From positions 1-46,607 of the forward strand of contig JAFGUD010000440.1 of NCBI GenBank assembly GCA_016938685.1: a DNA stretch of 46,607 nucleotides. The letters are read 5' to 3'. Both the position numbers and the translations under genes were made by a program. The notes beneath the pieces are model-generated. The model was given only the letters and a program-made list of their open reading frames with translations. It did no database searches and was not told the DNA's origin. This DNA comes from Bacteroidales bacterium (lineage in GTDB: Bacteria > Bacteroidota > Bacteroidia > Bacteroidales > JAFGUD01). Shown piece after piece: positions 1-8,620 of this stretch; position 1 is the first letter of the stretch; every line of letters begins with the position of its first letter.

Positions 1-177
1 AAAAACCGGACTTTACAAGGAACTCAAAGCAAAGATACAACCGTTAGCGAAAATATTCAACTGAATTTTTATAGTAGGGTAATTGCGAACAACTCTATTC
101 ATTTTATTTGTAAAAATCTCGGCAAAAATAGTGATTTATTGAATAATATCAATTGGTTTTTGATTAAAATGTCATAG
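1..177 (+). CDS. C-terminal fragment of an unknown protein (cut by window edge)
   Basis: Reading from base 1, frame 1 stays open for 58 codons and ends at TAG 175-177. The predicted peptide has a normal composition for this genome and ends in NWFLIKMS. It has no recognisable domain. The open run is long for such AT-rich DNA, so a real gene tail is more likely than chance, but nothing else supports it. It lies on the same strand as sucD, which has its own promoter. The gap from 178 to 350 shows nothing else. Confidence 0.4.
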   Translation, partial: KNRTLQGTQSKDTTVSENIQLNFYSRVIANNSIHFICKNLGKNSDLLNNINWFLIKMS

Positions 178-352
178 CCAAAGTTATTAAGTCAAAATAT
201 TAAATTAAATTCATTTTTCTGTTTTTTGATTTATGGGTTTTTCAAACACGAAAATCACTTCAATACCCATAAATTTAAAATTTAAAGTTGTAAAATTATT
301 CCCAAATCCACTTATATATCTTAATCTATGTTTAAAAACACGATTATTTTTT

Positions 353-382
353 TTGAAAGATATAGCAATCTTTATATTTTTG
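353..382 (+). promoter_or_regulatory. Bacteroidetes-type promoter for sucD
   Basis: A TTG at 353-355 (-33 element) and TATTTTTG at 375-382 (matching TAnnTTTG, -7 element) are separated by 19 bases. This is the arrangement known for the primary sigma factor of Bacteroidota. The start codon lies about 50 bases downstream. Confidence 0.55.
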
Positions 383-434
383 AAGCTCGATAATTGAAGA
401 AAAATACAGATAGAAATATTTTAAAATACTACAA

Positions 435-1307
435 ATGAGTATATTAGTAAATAAAAACTCGAAAGTAATCGTTCAGGGTTTCACCGGAGGAGAAGGAACT
501 TTTCACGCCGGACAAATGATAGAGTATGGAACAAACGTAGTTGGCGGTGTTACACCCGGCAAAGGTGGACAAACACATTTAGACCGTCCGGTTTTCGACA
601 CAGTTGAAGCTGCTGTAAAAACTACAGGAGCTGACGTTTCTATTATTTTTGTACCTCCTGCATTTGCGGGCGATGCAATCATGGAAGCTGCTGATGCAGG
701 AATCAAAGTTATTGTTGCAATCAGCGAAGGAATACCTTTTGAGGATATGGTTACTGTTAAAAAATATCTTGAAAATAAAGACTGCAGATTAATTGGACCA
801 AATTGCCCGGGAATTATTACTTCCAACGAAGCAAAAGTAGGAATTATGCCTGGATTTATTTTTAAAAAAGGAAATATAGGAATTGTTTCACGCTCAGGCA
901 CATTAACTTACGAAGCCGTTGACCAAATCACAAAAGTTGGTCTTGGACAAACAACAGCTATCGGAATTGGCGGCGACCCGATTATTGGAACAACCACATT
1001 AGACGCAGTAAAACTTTTCATGGAAGATCCTGAAACAGAAGGAATTGTTATGATAGGTGAAATTGGTGGTCCAATGGAAGTTGAAGCAGCAAGATGGATT
1101 AAGGAACACGGAACAAAACCAGTTGTTGGATTTATTGCAGGACAAACAGCACCTCCCGGACGTAGAATGGGACACGCAGGAGCAATTATTGGCGGAGCAG
1201 ACGATACAGCTGCCGCAAAAATGAAAATTATGGAAGAATGTGGCGTTCATGTTGTTGTTTCTCCTGCTGATATTGGCACAAAAATGGTTGAAGCATTAAA
1301 AAAATAA
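435..1307 (+). CDS. sucD: Succinate--CoA ligase (ADP-forming) subunit alpha
   Basis: This is the alpha subunit of succinyl-CoA synthetase, which interconverts succinyl-CoA and succinate with ATP/ADP in the TCA cycle. The 290-residue length is standard for SucD. The N-terminal part is the CoA-binding Rossmann domain (start [18 protein letters not shown]). The C-terminal ligase domain carries the phosphohistidine motif GHAGAIIGG with His at about residue 247, after the TAPPGRRMG stretch. The beta subunit gene sucC is not in the window, so sucD appears to stand alone with its own promoter and a strong terminator. Confidence 0.97.
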   Translation: MSILVNKNSKVIVQGFTGGEGTFHAGQMIEYGTNVVGGVTPGKGGQTHLDRPVFDTVEAAVKTTGADVSIIFVPPAFAGDAIMEAADAGIKVIVAISEGIPFEDMVTVKKYLENKDCRLIGPNCPGIITSNEAKVGIMPGFIFKKGNIGIVSRSGTLTYEAVDQITKVGLGQTTAIGIGGDPIIGTTTLDAVKLFMEDPETEGIVMIGEIGGPMEVEAARWIKEHGTKPVVGFIAGQTAPPGRRMGHAGAIIGGADDTAAAKMKIMEECGVHVVVSPADIGTKMVEALKK

Positions 1308-1334
1308 ACATTTAGTTTTTCATAGCGTGAGTTT

Positions 1335-1362
1335 CCGCCTCTATTTCAGAGGCGGTTTTTTT
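1335..1362 (+). terminator. Rho-independent terminator after sucD
   Basis: An 8-bp perfect stem (CCGCCTCT / AGAGGCGG) closes a 5-base loop and is followed by seven T. It lies 27 bases after the sucD stop. Confidence 0.93.
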
Positions 1363-1402
1363 CAAAAAAATATTGCAATTTGTAAAAAATTCTTTAATTT
1401 TA

Positions 1403-1434
1403 TTTGAATTTTAGAATTGCTTTTTCTAATTTTG
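1403..1434 (+). promoter_or_regulatory. Bacteroidetes-type promoter for the 1460 gene
   Basis: TTTG at 1403-1406 and TAATTTTG at 1427-1434 (fits TAnnTTTG) are spaced by exactly 20 bases. The ATG follows 26 bases after the -7 element. Confidence 0.65.
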
Positions 1435-1459
1435 ACACAAATATTTAAACACACACACT

Positions 1460-1897
1460 ATGGAATACGCATTACCAACCCCTATTCTTTATGTTATTTT
1501 TCCTTTTTTACTTGTAGGGTTTATTCTTAACGGCTTCATTATTTGGCTGTTTACTAGAAAAGATGTACCTATTGATAAATCTTATTGGATGGCTTTATTG
1601 TCTTATGCAGTAGTTGCTGTTCTTGGGCTTTTTATATCAATGCACAACAATGTTGCAGATAATTTCTGGATGTTGATGGTTTATTTTGGAGTTGCACTTG
1701 TTTTTGAATGGCTATTTTTATACGCTTATTTTCAAAAATTTACTTATTCCTGGTTTAGATGCGTATTTATTTCCGGAGTCTCAAATGTATTAACTTTTGG
1801 AACAGCCATTTATTTTCTTTTCTACGGAACCGGATTATTAACAAAATACGCTAATTTCGTTAAAATTCAACTTGAAAACCAAGGGATTATTAATTAG
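1460..1897 (+). CDS. Small four-helix membrane protein, function unknown
   Basis: A 145-residue protein that is almost entirely hydrophobic. It has four likely membrane helices, roughly residues 8-30, 43-62, 70-92 and 103-128, and a short polar C-terminus. I recognise no family motif. It sits between the sucD terminator and an independent -7 element upstream of 2049, and it has a well-formed promoter of its own, so it is probably a single-gene transcript. It is a real gene judging by the promoter and the coherent membrane topology, but no function can be assigned. Confidence 0.8.
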   Translation: MEYALPTPILYVIFPFLLVGFILNGFIIWLFTRKDVPIDKSYWMALLSYAVVAVLGLFISMHNNVADNFWMLMVYFGVALVFEWLFLYAYFQKFTYSWFRCVFISGVSNVLTFGTAIYFLFYGTGLLTKYANFVKIQLENQGIIN

Positions 1898-2021
1898 CTG
1901 GAAAGTTGAAAGTTTTTTTATTATTTGCAACTAATCTATTGACAACTAACGAACAGAATAATTTGATTTGATTTCAAAATTAATATTTTTTTTGAAGGAA
2001 GTTTATTTGCTAAAAAAATGC

Positions 2022-2029
2022 TAACTTTG
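2022..2029 (+). promoter_or_regulatory. Probable -7 promoter element before 2049
   Basis: TAACTTTG matches TAnnTTTG and lies 19 bases before the ATG at 2049. No TTTG at the usual 19-21 base spacing was found upstream, so only half of the promoter is supported. Confidence 0.4.
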
Positions 2030-2048
2030 TTAAAAATACATTTTATAA

Positions 2049-2237
2049 ATGAACGAATTAAAACAAATAGAGGAACTCATTAGGACGCTGTCAAAAAATC
2101 AAAGGCTTCAACTCGCTAAGAGTATTTTTAACAATGAACTCTTAACTGATGATAACACCCTTGAAAATTCATCAGAATTTAAAGATTTGTTGCTTAATGG
2201 TCCTGTCATGGATAATGAACAATATCAGAATAAATGA
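2049..2237 (+). CDS. Small antitoxin-like protein (truncated?)
   Basis: A 62-residue acidic helical protein. Its N-terminus (MNELKQIEELIRTLSKNQ) and the stretch LLLNGPVMDNEQYQNK resemble the short antitoxins that precede PIN-domain toxins in many Bacteroidota. Those usually continue some residues beyond the LLNGP..DEQY motif, so this one may be truncated. The stop codon overlaps the next start (ATGA, 2234-2237), the translational coupling expected of such an antitoxin. However, the partner here is a cysteine hydrolase, not a PIN protein. The family assignment is from memory of the motif and is tentative. Confidence 0.55.
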   Translation: MNELKQIEELIRTLSKNQRLQLAKSIFNNELLTDDNTLENSSEFKDLLLNGPVMDNEQYQNK

Positions 2238-3031
2238 ATACATTACTTATAATAGATCCACAAAACGATTTTTGTAATCCTGGTGATGAAACCGGAAAAG
2301 GCAAAGGAAGTTTATTTGTGCCGGGAGCAGATGAAGACATGAAACGTCTTGCTTGGTGGATTTTGTCTAATTGCGAAACACTCGATTTGATTACCGTTAC
2401 ATTAGATAATCATTACCTCAATGACATTGCTCATCCAAATTATTGGGAAAATGAAGAAGGTCAGAACCCTGAACCGTTTACAATAATTACTCTAAACGAT
2501 GTAAAATCAAAAAAATGGTTACCTGTTTTTTCTTACGAAAGAACCTTAGAATATCTTGAAAACCTCGAAAAACAAGGCGAATATCCACATACAATTTGGC
2601 CGGAACACTGTTTAATAGGTTCAGAAGGAGCAGCAATTTACAAACCCGTTTTTGATGCAATAAATGAATGGTCTAAACGTGGCAACTTTTTTCAACCCGT
2701 AATGAAAGGTGCTTATCCCTTTAGTGAACATTTTGGAGCTTTTGCCGCTCAGGTTATATTTAATGACGCACTCGAAACACAAGTAAACAATGGTTTAATA
2801 GATCAACTCGGCAAATTTGATAATGTTTTTGTTGCAGGAGAAGCTCGTTCACATTGTGTTGCAAATACCTTAAAACAACTGGCTGATTATGCACCAGGAT
2901 TGGTGAGTAAATTGATAGTATTAGAAGATACAATGTCTAATGTATCAGGGCTTGACACAATTGCCGGTCCTATTTTTGAAAAAGTAAGGGAATTGGGTGC
3001 AATTTTTAAAAAAACTACTGATTTTGAATAA
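2234..3031 (+). CDS. Nicotinamidase-like cysteine hydrolase (isochorismatase superfamily)
   Basis: A 265-residue hydrolase that likely converts nicotinamide to nicotinate for NAD salvage, or acts on a related amide. The Asp-Lys-Cys triad of the family is visible: Asp8 in LLIIDPQNDFC, Lys158 in PVMKGAYPF, and Cys208 in GEARSHCVANT. A possible metal-site region lies around DNHYLNDIAH and WPEHCLIGS. It is longer than typical PncA (about 210 residues) because of inserts around residues 70-130. It overlaps the upstream small ORF by 4 bases, so the two are probably co-translated. The superfamily is certain; the nicotinamide specificity is inferred. Confidence 0.88.
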   Translation: MNTLLIIDPQNDFCNPGDETGKGKGSLFVPGADEDMKRLAWWILSNCETLDLITVTLDNHYLNDIAHPNYWENEEGQNPEPFTIITLNDVKSKKWLPVFSYERTLEYLENLEKQGEYPHTIWPEHCLIGSEGAAIYKPVFDAINEWSKRGNFFQPVMKGAYPFSEHFGAFAAQVIFNDALETQVNNGLIDQLGKFDNVFVAGEARSHCVANTLKQLADYAPGLVSKLIVLEDTMSNVSGLDTIAGPIFEKVRELGAIFKKTTDFE

Positions 3032-3080
3032 ATTTAAAACGAAGCTGTAACTTTATTTTTTTTAATGAAAACCTAAAATT

Positions 3081-3869
3081 ATGAGACGAACTCTAAGTAG
3101 TATAAAATTAATTATCAGTTGGAATACTCTTATTGTTATACTTTTAGCAACAGGAGCAACATACCTGAGTATTTACTACGAATGGAAAGTTGATTTTCCA
3201 CTGACAATAATCGGTATCGCTGTTGTTTTTCCTATCGTGTTTTCAATAGGTGGAGCATATTCAAGACGAGAAAACGCACTTGGGCAATACGGTACAATCA
3301 AAGGGCTTGGACGTGCTATGTTTTTTGCTTCTCGGGACTGGATTCGTGATACAGGAGAAGATGCAGAGAAAAGTCAAAATGATTTTAAACAAATATTTTT
3401 AGATATATTTACTAAAACCCGGGAATTTTTTCAAACTACTGATGATATAAATCAGGAAAAGAAAGAAGAAGAAATTTATTCCCTTTTTTCAAAATTAAGT
3501 AAAATTATAGAAGGATTGAGAGACAGAGGACTATCAGGCAGTGAAGTTTCGCGTGTAAATTCGCACTTTTCAAAAATGATAACTTCTTTTGAGAGCTTAA
3601 AACACATTTTCCAATATCGTACACCAAGAACCTTGCGTTCGTACAGTAAAATATTCATTTATATTGTGCCCATTGTCTATGCTCCTTATTTTGCCTTGCT
3701 GGCAGACGGACAACCGCTTGGAGTTGCGTTTATTATGCCTGTTTTATTCGCCTTAATTTTCACAAGTCTGGATAATATTCAGGAGCATCTTGAAAATCCG
3801 TTTGATCAGTTGGGCGAAGATGACATTAAAATAAATGCAGAAAAATTCACAAAAACACTTGATTTATAG
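3081..3869 (+). CDS. Bestrophin-like anion channel family membrane protein
   Basis: A 262-residue protein with two N-terminal membrane helices (about residues 11-30 and 38-57), a polar helical middle (about 70-185), and two C-terminal helices (about 187-235). It ends in NIQEHLENPFDQLGEDDI. The sequence of a C-terminal helical pair followed by an ENPF(x)n-DD motif is typical of bacterial bestrophin homologues, which form pentameric chloride channels in the inner membrane. Assignment rests on this signature and the topology, not on a full alignment. A strong terminator follows directly, so the gene closes its transcription unit. Confidence 0.65.
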   Translation: MRRTLSSIKLIISWNTLIVILLATGATYLSIYYEWKVDFPLTIIGIAVVFPIVFSIGGAYSRRENALGQYGTIKGLGRAMFFASRDWIRDTGEDAEKSQNDFKQIFLDIFTKTREFFQTTDDINQEKKEEEIYSLFSKLSKIIEGLRDRGLSGSEVSRVNSHFSKMITSFESLKHIFQYRTPRTLRSYSKIFIYIVPIVYAPYFALLADGQPLGVAFIMPVLFALIFTSLDNIQEHLENPFDQLGEDDIKINAEKFTKTLDL

Positions 3870-3876
3870 ATAAATT

Positions 3877-3915
3877 CGTTCCTTCTTATTTATTAATTTG
3901 AAGGAACGATTTTTT
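3877..3915 (+). terminator. Terminator after the bestrophin-like gene
   Basis: A 9-bp perfect stem (CGTTCCTTC / GAAGGAACG) with a 14-base loop is followed by a run of T at 3910-3915. It starts 8 bases after the stop codon. Confidence 0.85.
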
Positions 3916-3926
3916 AAAAATTTAAT

Positions 3927-3949
3927 ACCAGTTTTTTACTGGTTTTTTT
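3927..3949 (+). terminator. Second small hairpin with T-tract
   Basis: ACCAG / CTGGT form a 5-bp stem with a 7-base loop, followed by seven T. It may act as a back-up terminator directly after the first one. The stem is short, so this could also be chance. Confidence 0.45.
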
Positions 3950-3950
3950 G

Positions 3951-4327
3951 TGCTAAAAATATTCTTTAAAATATTACTTGTGTTATAAATGGTTATTTGC
4001 ACAAGTTTAAAAAAATCAAGTCGAAAAATCAATTTTTCTTCGCTAACCCTTGATATACTGTGTGTCTAGAACTTTATTTTATTGTTAACGCAACACTAGT
4101 GACTTTCTGCTCATTTGGAGCTCTCAATTTTCCGCTTTTTATATTATTTTGATGACGTTATCATTTATTAGTAGTAAAATTATTGTCATTGGTTGCCTGA
4201 AACTACAAAATATTTAGGGAGTTGTGGCATACAAAATTAGAATATCGACTTTAATATTTTATTTTCTTCAATTACTTTTTTATTGTATCATTTTTTTTAT
4301 TTTTGTTAAAAAGAATAAAATCATAAA
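3951..4327. other. Gene-free spacer before the STAND module
   Basis: This AT-rich stretch of nearly 380 bases has no ORF of useful length in any frame and no clear promoter, tandem array or hairpin. It marks the left boundary of the accessory island. It may hold eroded sequence, but nothing recognisable remains. Confidence 0.5.
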
Positions 4328-5605
4328 ATGGAAAATAAAATCAATCAAACCAATGTGACAGGAAATCAGAATATTGTAGTTCAAGATGTTAGTTCAAGCA
4401 ATATTACGATTAATGTAAATGGCAACGAGCAGAAATTGGAAACCGCAATGAATCAGTGGCTTGTAAAAGGAGTTGTAGAAAATATTACAGAGTACAACAA
4501 ATTGGCTAAAAATTTCATGAACAGTGTCCAAAATGTTGACGATTGGCAAATGCAGACTAAATTTAGAAAAGTTGCGCTAATTATTATTCAATCTTCTTAT
4601 GTTGGGGTTGTCGGAAATTATCTAAAACGTTTGTCTGCAATTAGTAACGACGGCTTTTCTTCAAATAAACTAAAAGATTACATTTCAAACACTTATTTTT
4701 TGTCTCTGCGATTGCTTGATTTTGTTAACATTGCAATGCTTTCATCAATTTGGGATTATTCAGCAAAAAAACAAATCATCTTTTACGACAATGATTAAGT
4801 AATAATTGAGCAATTTTTTGTTCAAAGCGTTGAAAGAGACATTAAATTTTCTTTTGAGATGTTTGTTGCGCTTTTTAAAACTTTTAAATCGAATTCCTTA
4901 GATTTTCCTTTTGAAGAAATAAATAATCTGGAAAATTTCATTTCGAAAGATTCTCAACTTAATGAATCTTTTGGTAAAATTGAAGAAATTTTTATTGAAC
5001 TTCAAAAGAAAGAACCAAATGCCGAAGATAGTTTTTGGACAGAAAATGCACTTACCTTTATTCTTATAAAATTTAATTTTCTGGCAAAATATAAAGTCCA
5101 GGCTGTAAAAGAAGTTGATTATCATCAAATTAGAACACTTCAAGAATTTTTCTTACACAAAATCAACTTTTTTGGACTTTCACCAAAAGAAACAGAACAA
5201 AACAAAATTTTTTCGCAAGAAATAAAATACTCTACAAAAAAAATTCCGACTGATGCAGTTATTGCTTATACCAACAATTACATTGATGGGCTTAATCTTT
5301 CTCCTTTTGCAATTGATTTCAATAACGTTTTACACGAAAATGATACAGTAATGTGTTTTTATTCACACAGAGATTTAGCTGATAACAAAATTCTAAACTT
5401 CGTTTCAATTGAAGACAATGAACTTAAAGGACTTGAATGTAAGGATATTACAACAGAGGAAAATTATAATAAAGTTTTTTCTGATAAAGAACAAACAACT
5501 CAGCACAAAAAGAACCTAATTGTTCAATTAATTAACGATGCAAAAACATCGATTCTTGGCAAAGAAGATTCGGCAGAGGATCTTCTAAACAGCCTGCTAG
5601 AATAA
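4328..5605 (+). pseudogene. STAND-associated protein gene interrupted by an in-frame stop
   Basis: Two ORFs (4328-4798 and 4859-5605) lie in the same frame, separated only by TAA at 4796-4798. The 20 codons after it are open and read naturally (IIEQFFVQSVERDIKFSF), continuing the helical pattern on both sides. The simplest reading is one gene of about 425 codons with a nonsense mutation. The N-terminus carries a Gln/Asn-rich beta motif (GNQNIVVQDVSSSNITINV) of a type seen in Bacteroidota proteins encoded beside STAND NTPases. The rest is predicted alpha-helical with no domain I recognise. It precedes the STAND gene by 80 bases. Alternatives are two separate proteins or an assembly error. Confidence 0.65.
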
Positions 5606-5685
5606 CTTTGGATATGTAACTTTTTAATGTTAACAACTAGATTTTACTTATTGTGACGCTTTAACCTCTAAACTCCAAATTAAAA

Positions 5686-7664
5686 ATGAAAATATATCCT
5701 TTTAAATTTTTAGACTCATACACAAAAGACGACAAAGAAATTTTCTTTGGACGTGATGACGAAACAAATCAATTGTACGATATGCTTAAGCAGTCTGATA
5801 TTGTTATGCTTTATGGAGCTTCCGGTACGGGAAAAACCAGTTTGATACAATGTGGTTTGTCCAAAAAAATAAACGATTACGATTGGCTTCCGTTTTACAT
5901 TAGGCGTGGTACAAACATCAATGAATCAATCCAAAAAAGTTTGCAAAAATTCATTCCTGAAAACGAAGAATCTGTTAGCGACTTGTTAGATGAACTTTTT
6001 GATGACGAACCTGAAAAAAAACAATTGATAATCCAATTGTTAACTCAATTAGAGATATATACACAAGTCATTTTAAACCCGTTTATCTTATTTTTGATCA
6101 ATTTGAAGAACTGTTTATTCTTGGAAACAAAAACGAACAGCAGGAATTTGTTGACACAATTAAAGCAATACTAACTTCAAGCCAAAAGGCAAAACTTATT
6201 TTTTCTATCCGCGAAGAATATCTTGGGCATTTGTACGATTTTGAAAAATCTATCCCGCAACTGCTACGCAAAAAAATACGAGTTGAAGCAATGCATCGCG
6301 AAAAAGTGCAGCAAATTATCAGTGGAGTTACAAGTCTGAAAAAGTCTAACATTAGCATAGTTGAACAAGAAATTGAAGAATTTACATCAAAAGTTTTTGA
6401 AAAAATAAAAGGTAAAAAAGAATTAACAATTCAACTTCCATATTTGCAGGTGTTTTTAGATAAACTTTATCTGAATATAACCAATGATAAACAACGTCAG
6501 GCAGATGCAGAATTTACAATTTTGGCACTCGACAAACTTGGCGATATTGGAGACGTTTTGAGCGAATTTTTGGAGGAACAAGTCAAGGAAATTCATGCAA
6601 AATTGAAACAAAATTTCACGAAATTAGAGCAAAAATCAATTTGGGAAATACTATCTCCTTTTGCCACTCTCGAAGGCACAAAAGATCCTCTTACAACAAG
6701 CCAATTACACGACAGATTGCCTCAAACAGATATAAAATTGATTGACAATGTAATTCAGGAACTTACAAACCGCAGAATTTTGCGATTTTCTGACACAGAA
6801 GATTTATACGAACTAATGCACGATTCACTTGCTCAGCGTGTTGCGGAAAAAAGAAGCGAAGATGAAATTGCATTACTTCAAGCCAGACAACTTATTAAAA
6901 GTCAAAGCAGTCTGAAAGCCGAAGCAAGAGAACTATTTTCCGAAAAGCAACTTGCTCTTATTGAGCCGTTTATAGAGAAATTAAAACTTACACAAGAAGA
7001 AAAAGATTTAATAGAACAAAGTCGTATTTCAGCCGAAAAACAACGTTCCGCTAAAATTAACAGACAACGTAAAATTATTGCCGGAGTTACTGTTGCGGCT
7101 GTTATTGCTATTATTTTAGCTGTTTTTGGGTTAGTGCAGATGAAAAAAGCTAACACTGCCTTAACAGAAGTAGAAAAACAAACAAAAATTGCAAACGATT
7201 TTATTGAAACTGTAAAGGTTTCTACATTTAAACAAGCGTTTTTGTATATGGAACAGGGAGAGTATGAAGTTGCAAAACAGAAATTTGTATATTTAAGAGA
7301 TACTATTCCGGGAGGAGACACGAGTAAAGCAATTATTAAAAGAATAAAAGAATGTGACGACCTTATTGTTGAAAAACAAGCTTTTGATAGTTTGTTGATA
7401 GAGGCACAAAATGCAATTACAAATAATGATTATAAGCTTGCTGTTGATTTATACGAACAAGCTTTAAATTCAAAAATTGATGTTGGAAAAGAGAATGTTG
7501 TTATTGAATTGCAGGAATTAAAGTCTAATATTGATAAAAAAGCTGCTCAACTTAGAGATAATGCTGATTTTACAGACAGACCTTATGAAAAAAACAAATG
7601 GAATGCAGAAGCAAGTGAATTGGAACAACTTTCAGGCAGAATAAAATCTTTAATTAACAATTAA
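5686..7664 (+). pseudogene. Membrane-anchored STAND NTPase (nSTAND1-like), frameshifted
   Basis: The 5' part (from ATG 5686) encodes the entry motif FKFLDSYTKDDKEIFFGRD and a Walker A, GASGTGKTS. Its frame then loses meaning after about base 6050. The -1 frame from about 6051 restores the protein: DIYTSHFKPVYLIFDQFEEL holds the Walker B, followed by the sensor-like IFSIREEYLG. That frame runs open to 7664. Restoring one base near 6051 gives about 659 residues. After the NTPase core come a winged-helix-like region (about 6640-6860), coiled coil, one membrane helix (7072-7143) and a TPR-like C-terminus. STAND NTPases are signal-sensing switches common in bacterial conflict systems. The separate ORF starting at TTG 6231 is not a natural start. 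Confidence 0.8.
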
Positions 7665-7739
7665 AATATTTTAATTTTTAAAAAAACATGATAATGTTTT
7701 ATTCAACATGGTTTATGTAATTATATAACGATTTTAAAC

Positions 7740-8000
7740 ACACGTTGTTAAACCCGGTATTGTTAAAAATCGCGTGTTGTAAAAAAAAATACATTGTTAA
7801 AACCGTGTGTGAAAAATCGCATTGTGAAAAACCGCGTATAAAAACCGCGTGTAAAAACCGCGTGTAAAAACCGCGTGTAGAGACACGCCGCGGCGTGTCT
7901 CTATGTATGGTTTGGTTTTACGTATGTTTGGTTTTACGTATGGGTTTTACGTATGGGTTTTACGTATGGTTTGGTTTTACGTATGGTTTGGTTTAAAAAT
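7740..8000. repeat. Inverted tandem 13-mer arrays around a central REP palindrome
   Basis: The left arm holds near-identical 13-base units (AAAAACCGCGTGT), with four clean copies at 7827-7878 and degenerate copies back to about 7740. The right arm holds repeats of ACGTATGGGTTTT and longer variants (GGTTTGGTTTTACGTAT) up to about 8000. The right unit is a diverged reverse complement of the left unit. The whole block could fold into one long imperfect hairpin with the palindrome at its tip. It lies between the STAND gene and the RAYT gene. Confidence 0.85.
7877..7903. repeat. REP-like palindrome upstream of the RAYT gene
   Basis: A perfect 26-base palindrome (7878-7903; half-site TAGAGACACGCCG) is preceded by G, so the element begins GTAG. 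It is GC-rich in an AT-rich region. RAYT transposases are known to recognise a GTAG tetranucleotide beside a REP hairpin. The second REP is at 8639-8669. Confidence 0.88.
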
Positions 8001-8062
8001 GGTGAACAAACAATGTAAAAACAAAAAAATATTATCAAAAATAAAATATTAACAATTAAAAA

Positions 8063-8578
8063 ATGAATGACGATTTATATAAAGGTAAATACAGAACACA
8101 AACAATTCGTTTTCAGAATTGGGATTATTCCTCTTCGGGTTGGTATTTTGTAACTATTTGTATTGAAAACAAAGAGAATTTATTTGGATATGTTATGAAT
8201 AAACAGGTTGTTTTAACAGAACTTGGACATTATGCGGCTGCAAGTTGGTTAGCAATGGAAAGGGTTTTTAAGGTTTTGAAAAATGATGTGTGGGTAATAA
8301 TGCCCAATCATACTCATTTTCTTTTCAAAATTGATAATCCCAAAGAGAAATATGAATTTAATGAATTCGGAAAAACAATAAAAAATTCCGTTTCGTCAAT
8401 TATAAATCATTTTAAAGGCAGAGTAACAAAATATAAAAACAAAGAAAATATTGAATTTGAATGGCAAAAAGGTTTTTATGAACACATTGTAAGAGATGAA
8501 TATGATTTCAAAAGAATTCAAAATTATATTGTTGATAATCCCACAAATTGGGGGAAAGATAAATTTTATAAAAAATAA
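8063..8578 (+). CDS. REP-associated tyrosine transposase (RAYT, Y1/IS200-like)
   Basis: A 171-residue single-strand DNA transposase-like protein of the Y1_Tnp family. The HUH motif is MPNHTHFLF with His83 and His85. The likely catalytic Tyr is Tyr155 in NYIVDNPTNW. N-terminal YRTQTIRFQNWDY and WYFVTICIENKENLFG are typical of RAYTs. The gene is flanked by GC-rich palindromes starting with GTAG on both sides, as expected of a domesticated RAYT that processes REP elements. The small size and absence of IS200 subterminal ends argue against a self-mobile IS. The reading frame is intact. Confidence 0.92.
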   Translation: MNDDLYKGKYRTQTIRFQNWDYSSSGWYFVTICIENKENLFGYVMNKQVVLTELGHYAAASWLAMERVFKVLKNDVWVIMPNHTHFLFKIDNPKEKYEFNEFGKTIKNSVSSIINHFKGRVTKYKNKENIEFEWQKGFYEHIVRDEYDFKRIQNYIVDNPTNWGKDKFYKK

Positions 8579-8620
8579 ATTTAATAAAAAAAACCGTATA
8601 AACGTTGTGTATATTCACGC

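Noticed and set aside
503-901. Minus-strand ORF inside sucD
   Set aside because: It is a shadow frame of a highly conserved gene with no domain of its own.
6231-6300. Independent start for the C-terminal STAND fragment
   Set aside because: The TTG at 6231 lies within the NTPase core, and the same frame is open and meaningful upstream through the Walker B, so this is the downstream part of one gene.
7740-8000. CRISPR-like array of short repeats
   Set aside because: Units are only 13 bases and directly adjacent with no unique spacers, the two arms are inverted copies, and no cas gene is present.
8063-8578. Active IS200/IS605 insertion sequence
   Set aside because: There is no tnpB, and the ends are REP palindromes with GTAG, which fits a domesticated RAYT better than a mobile IS.
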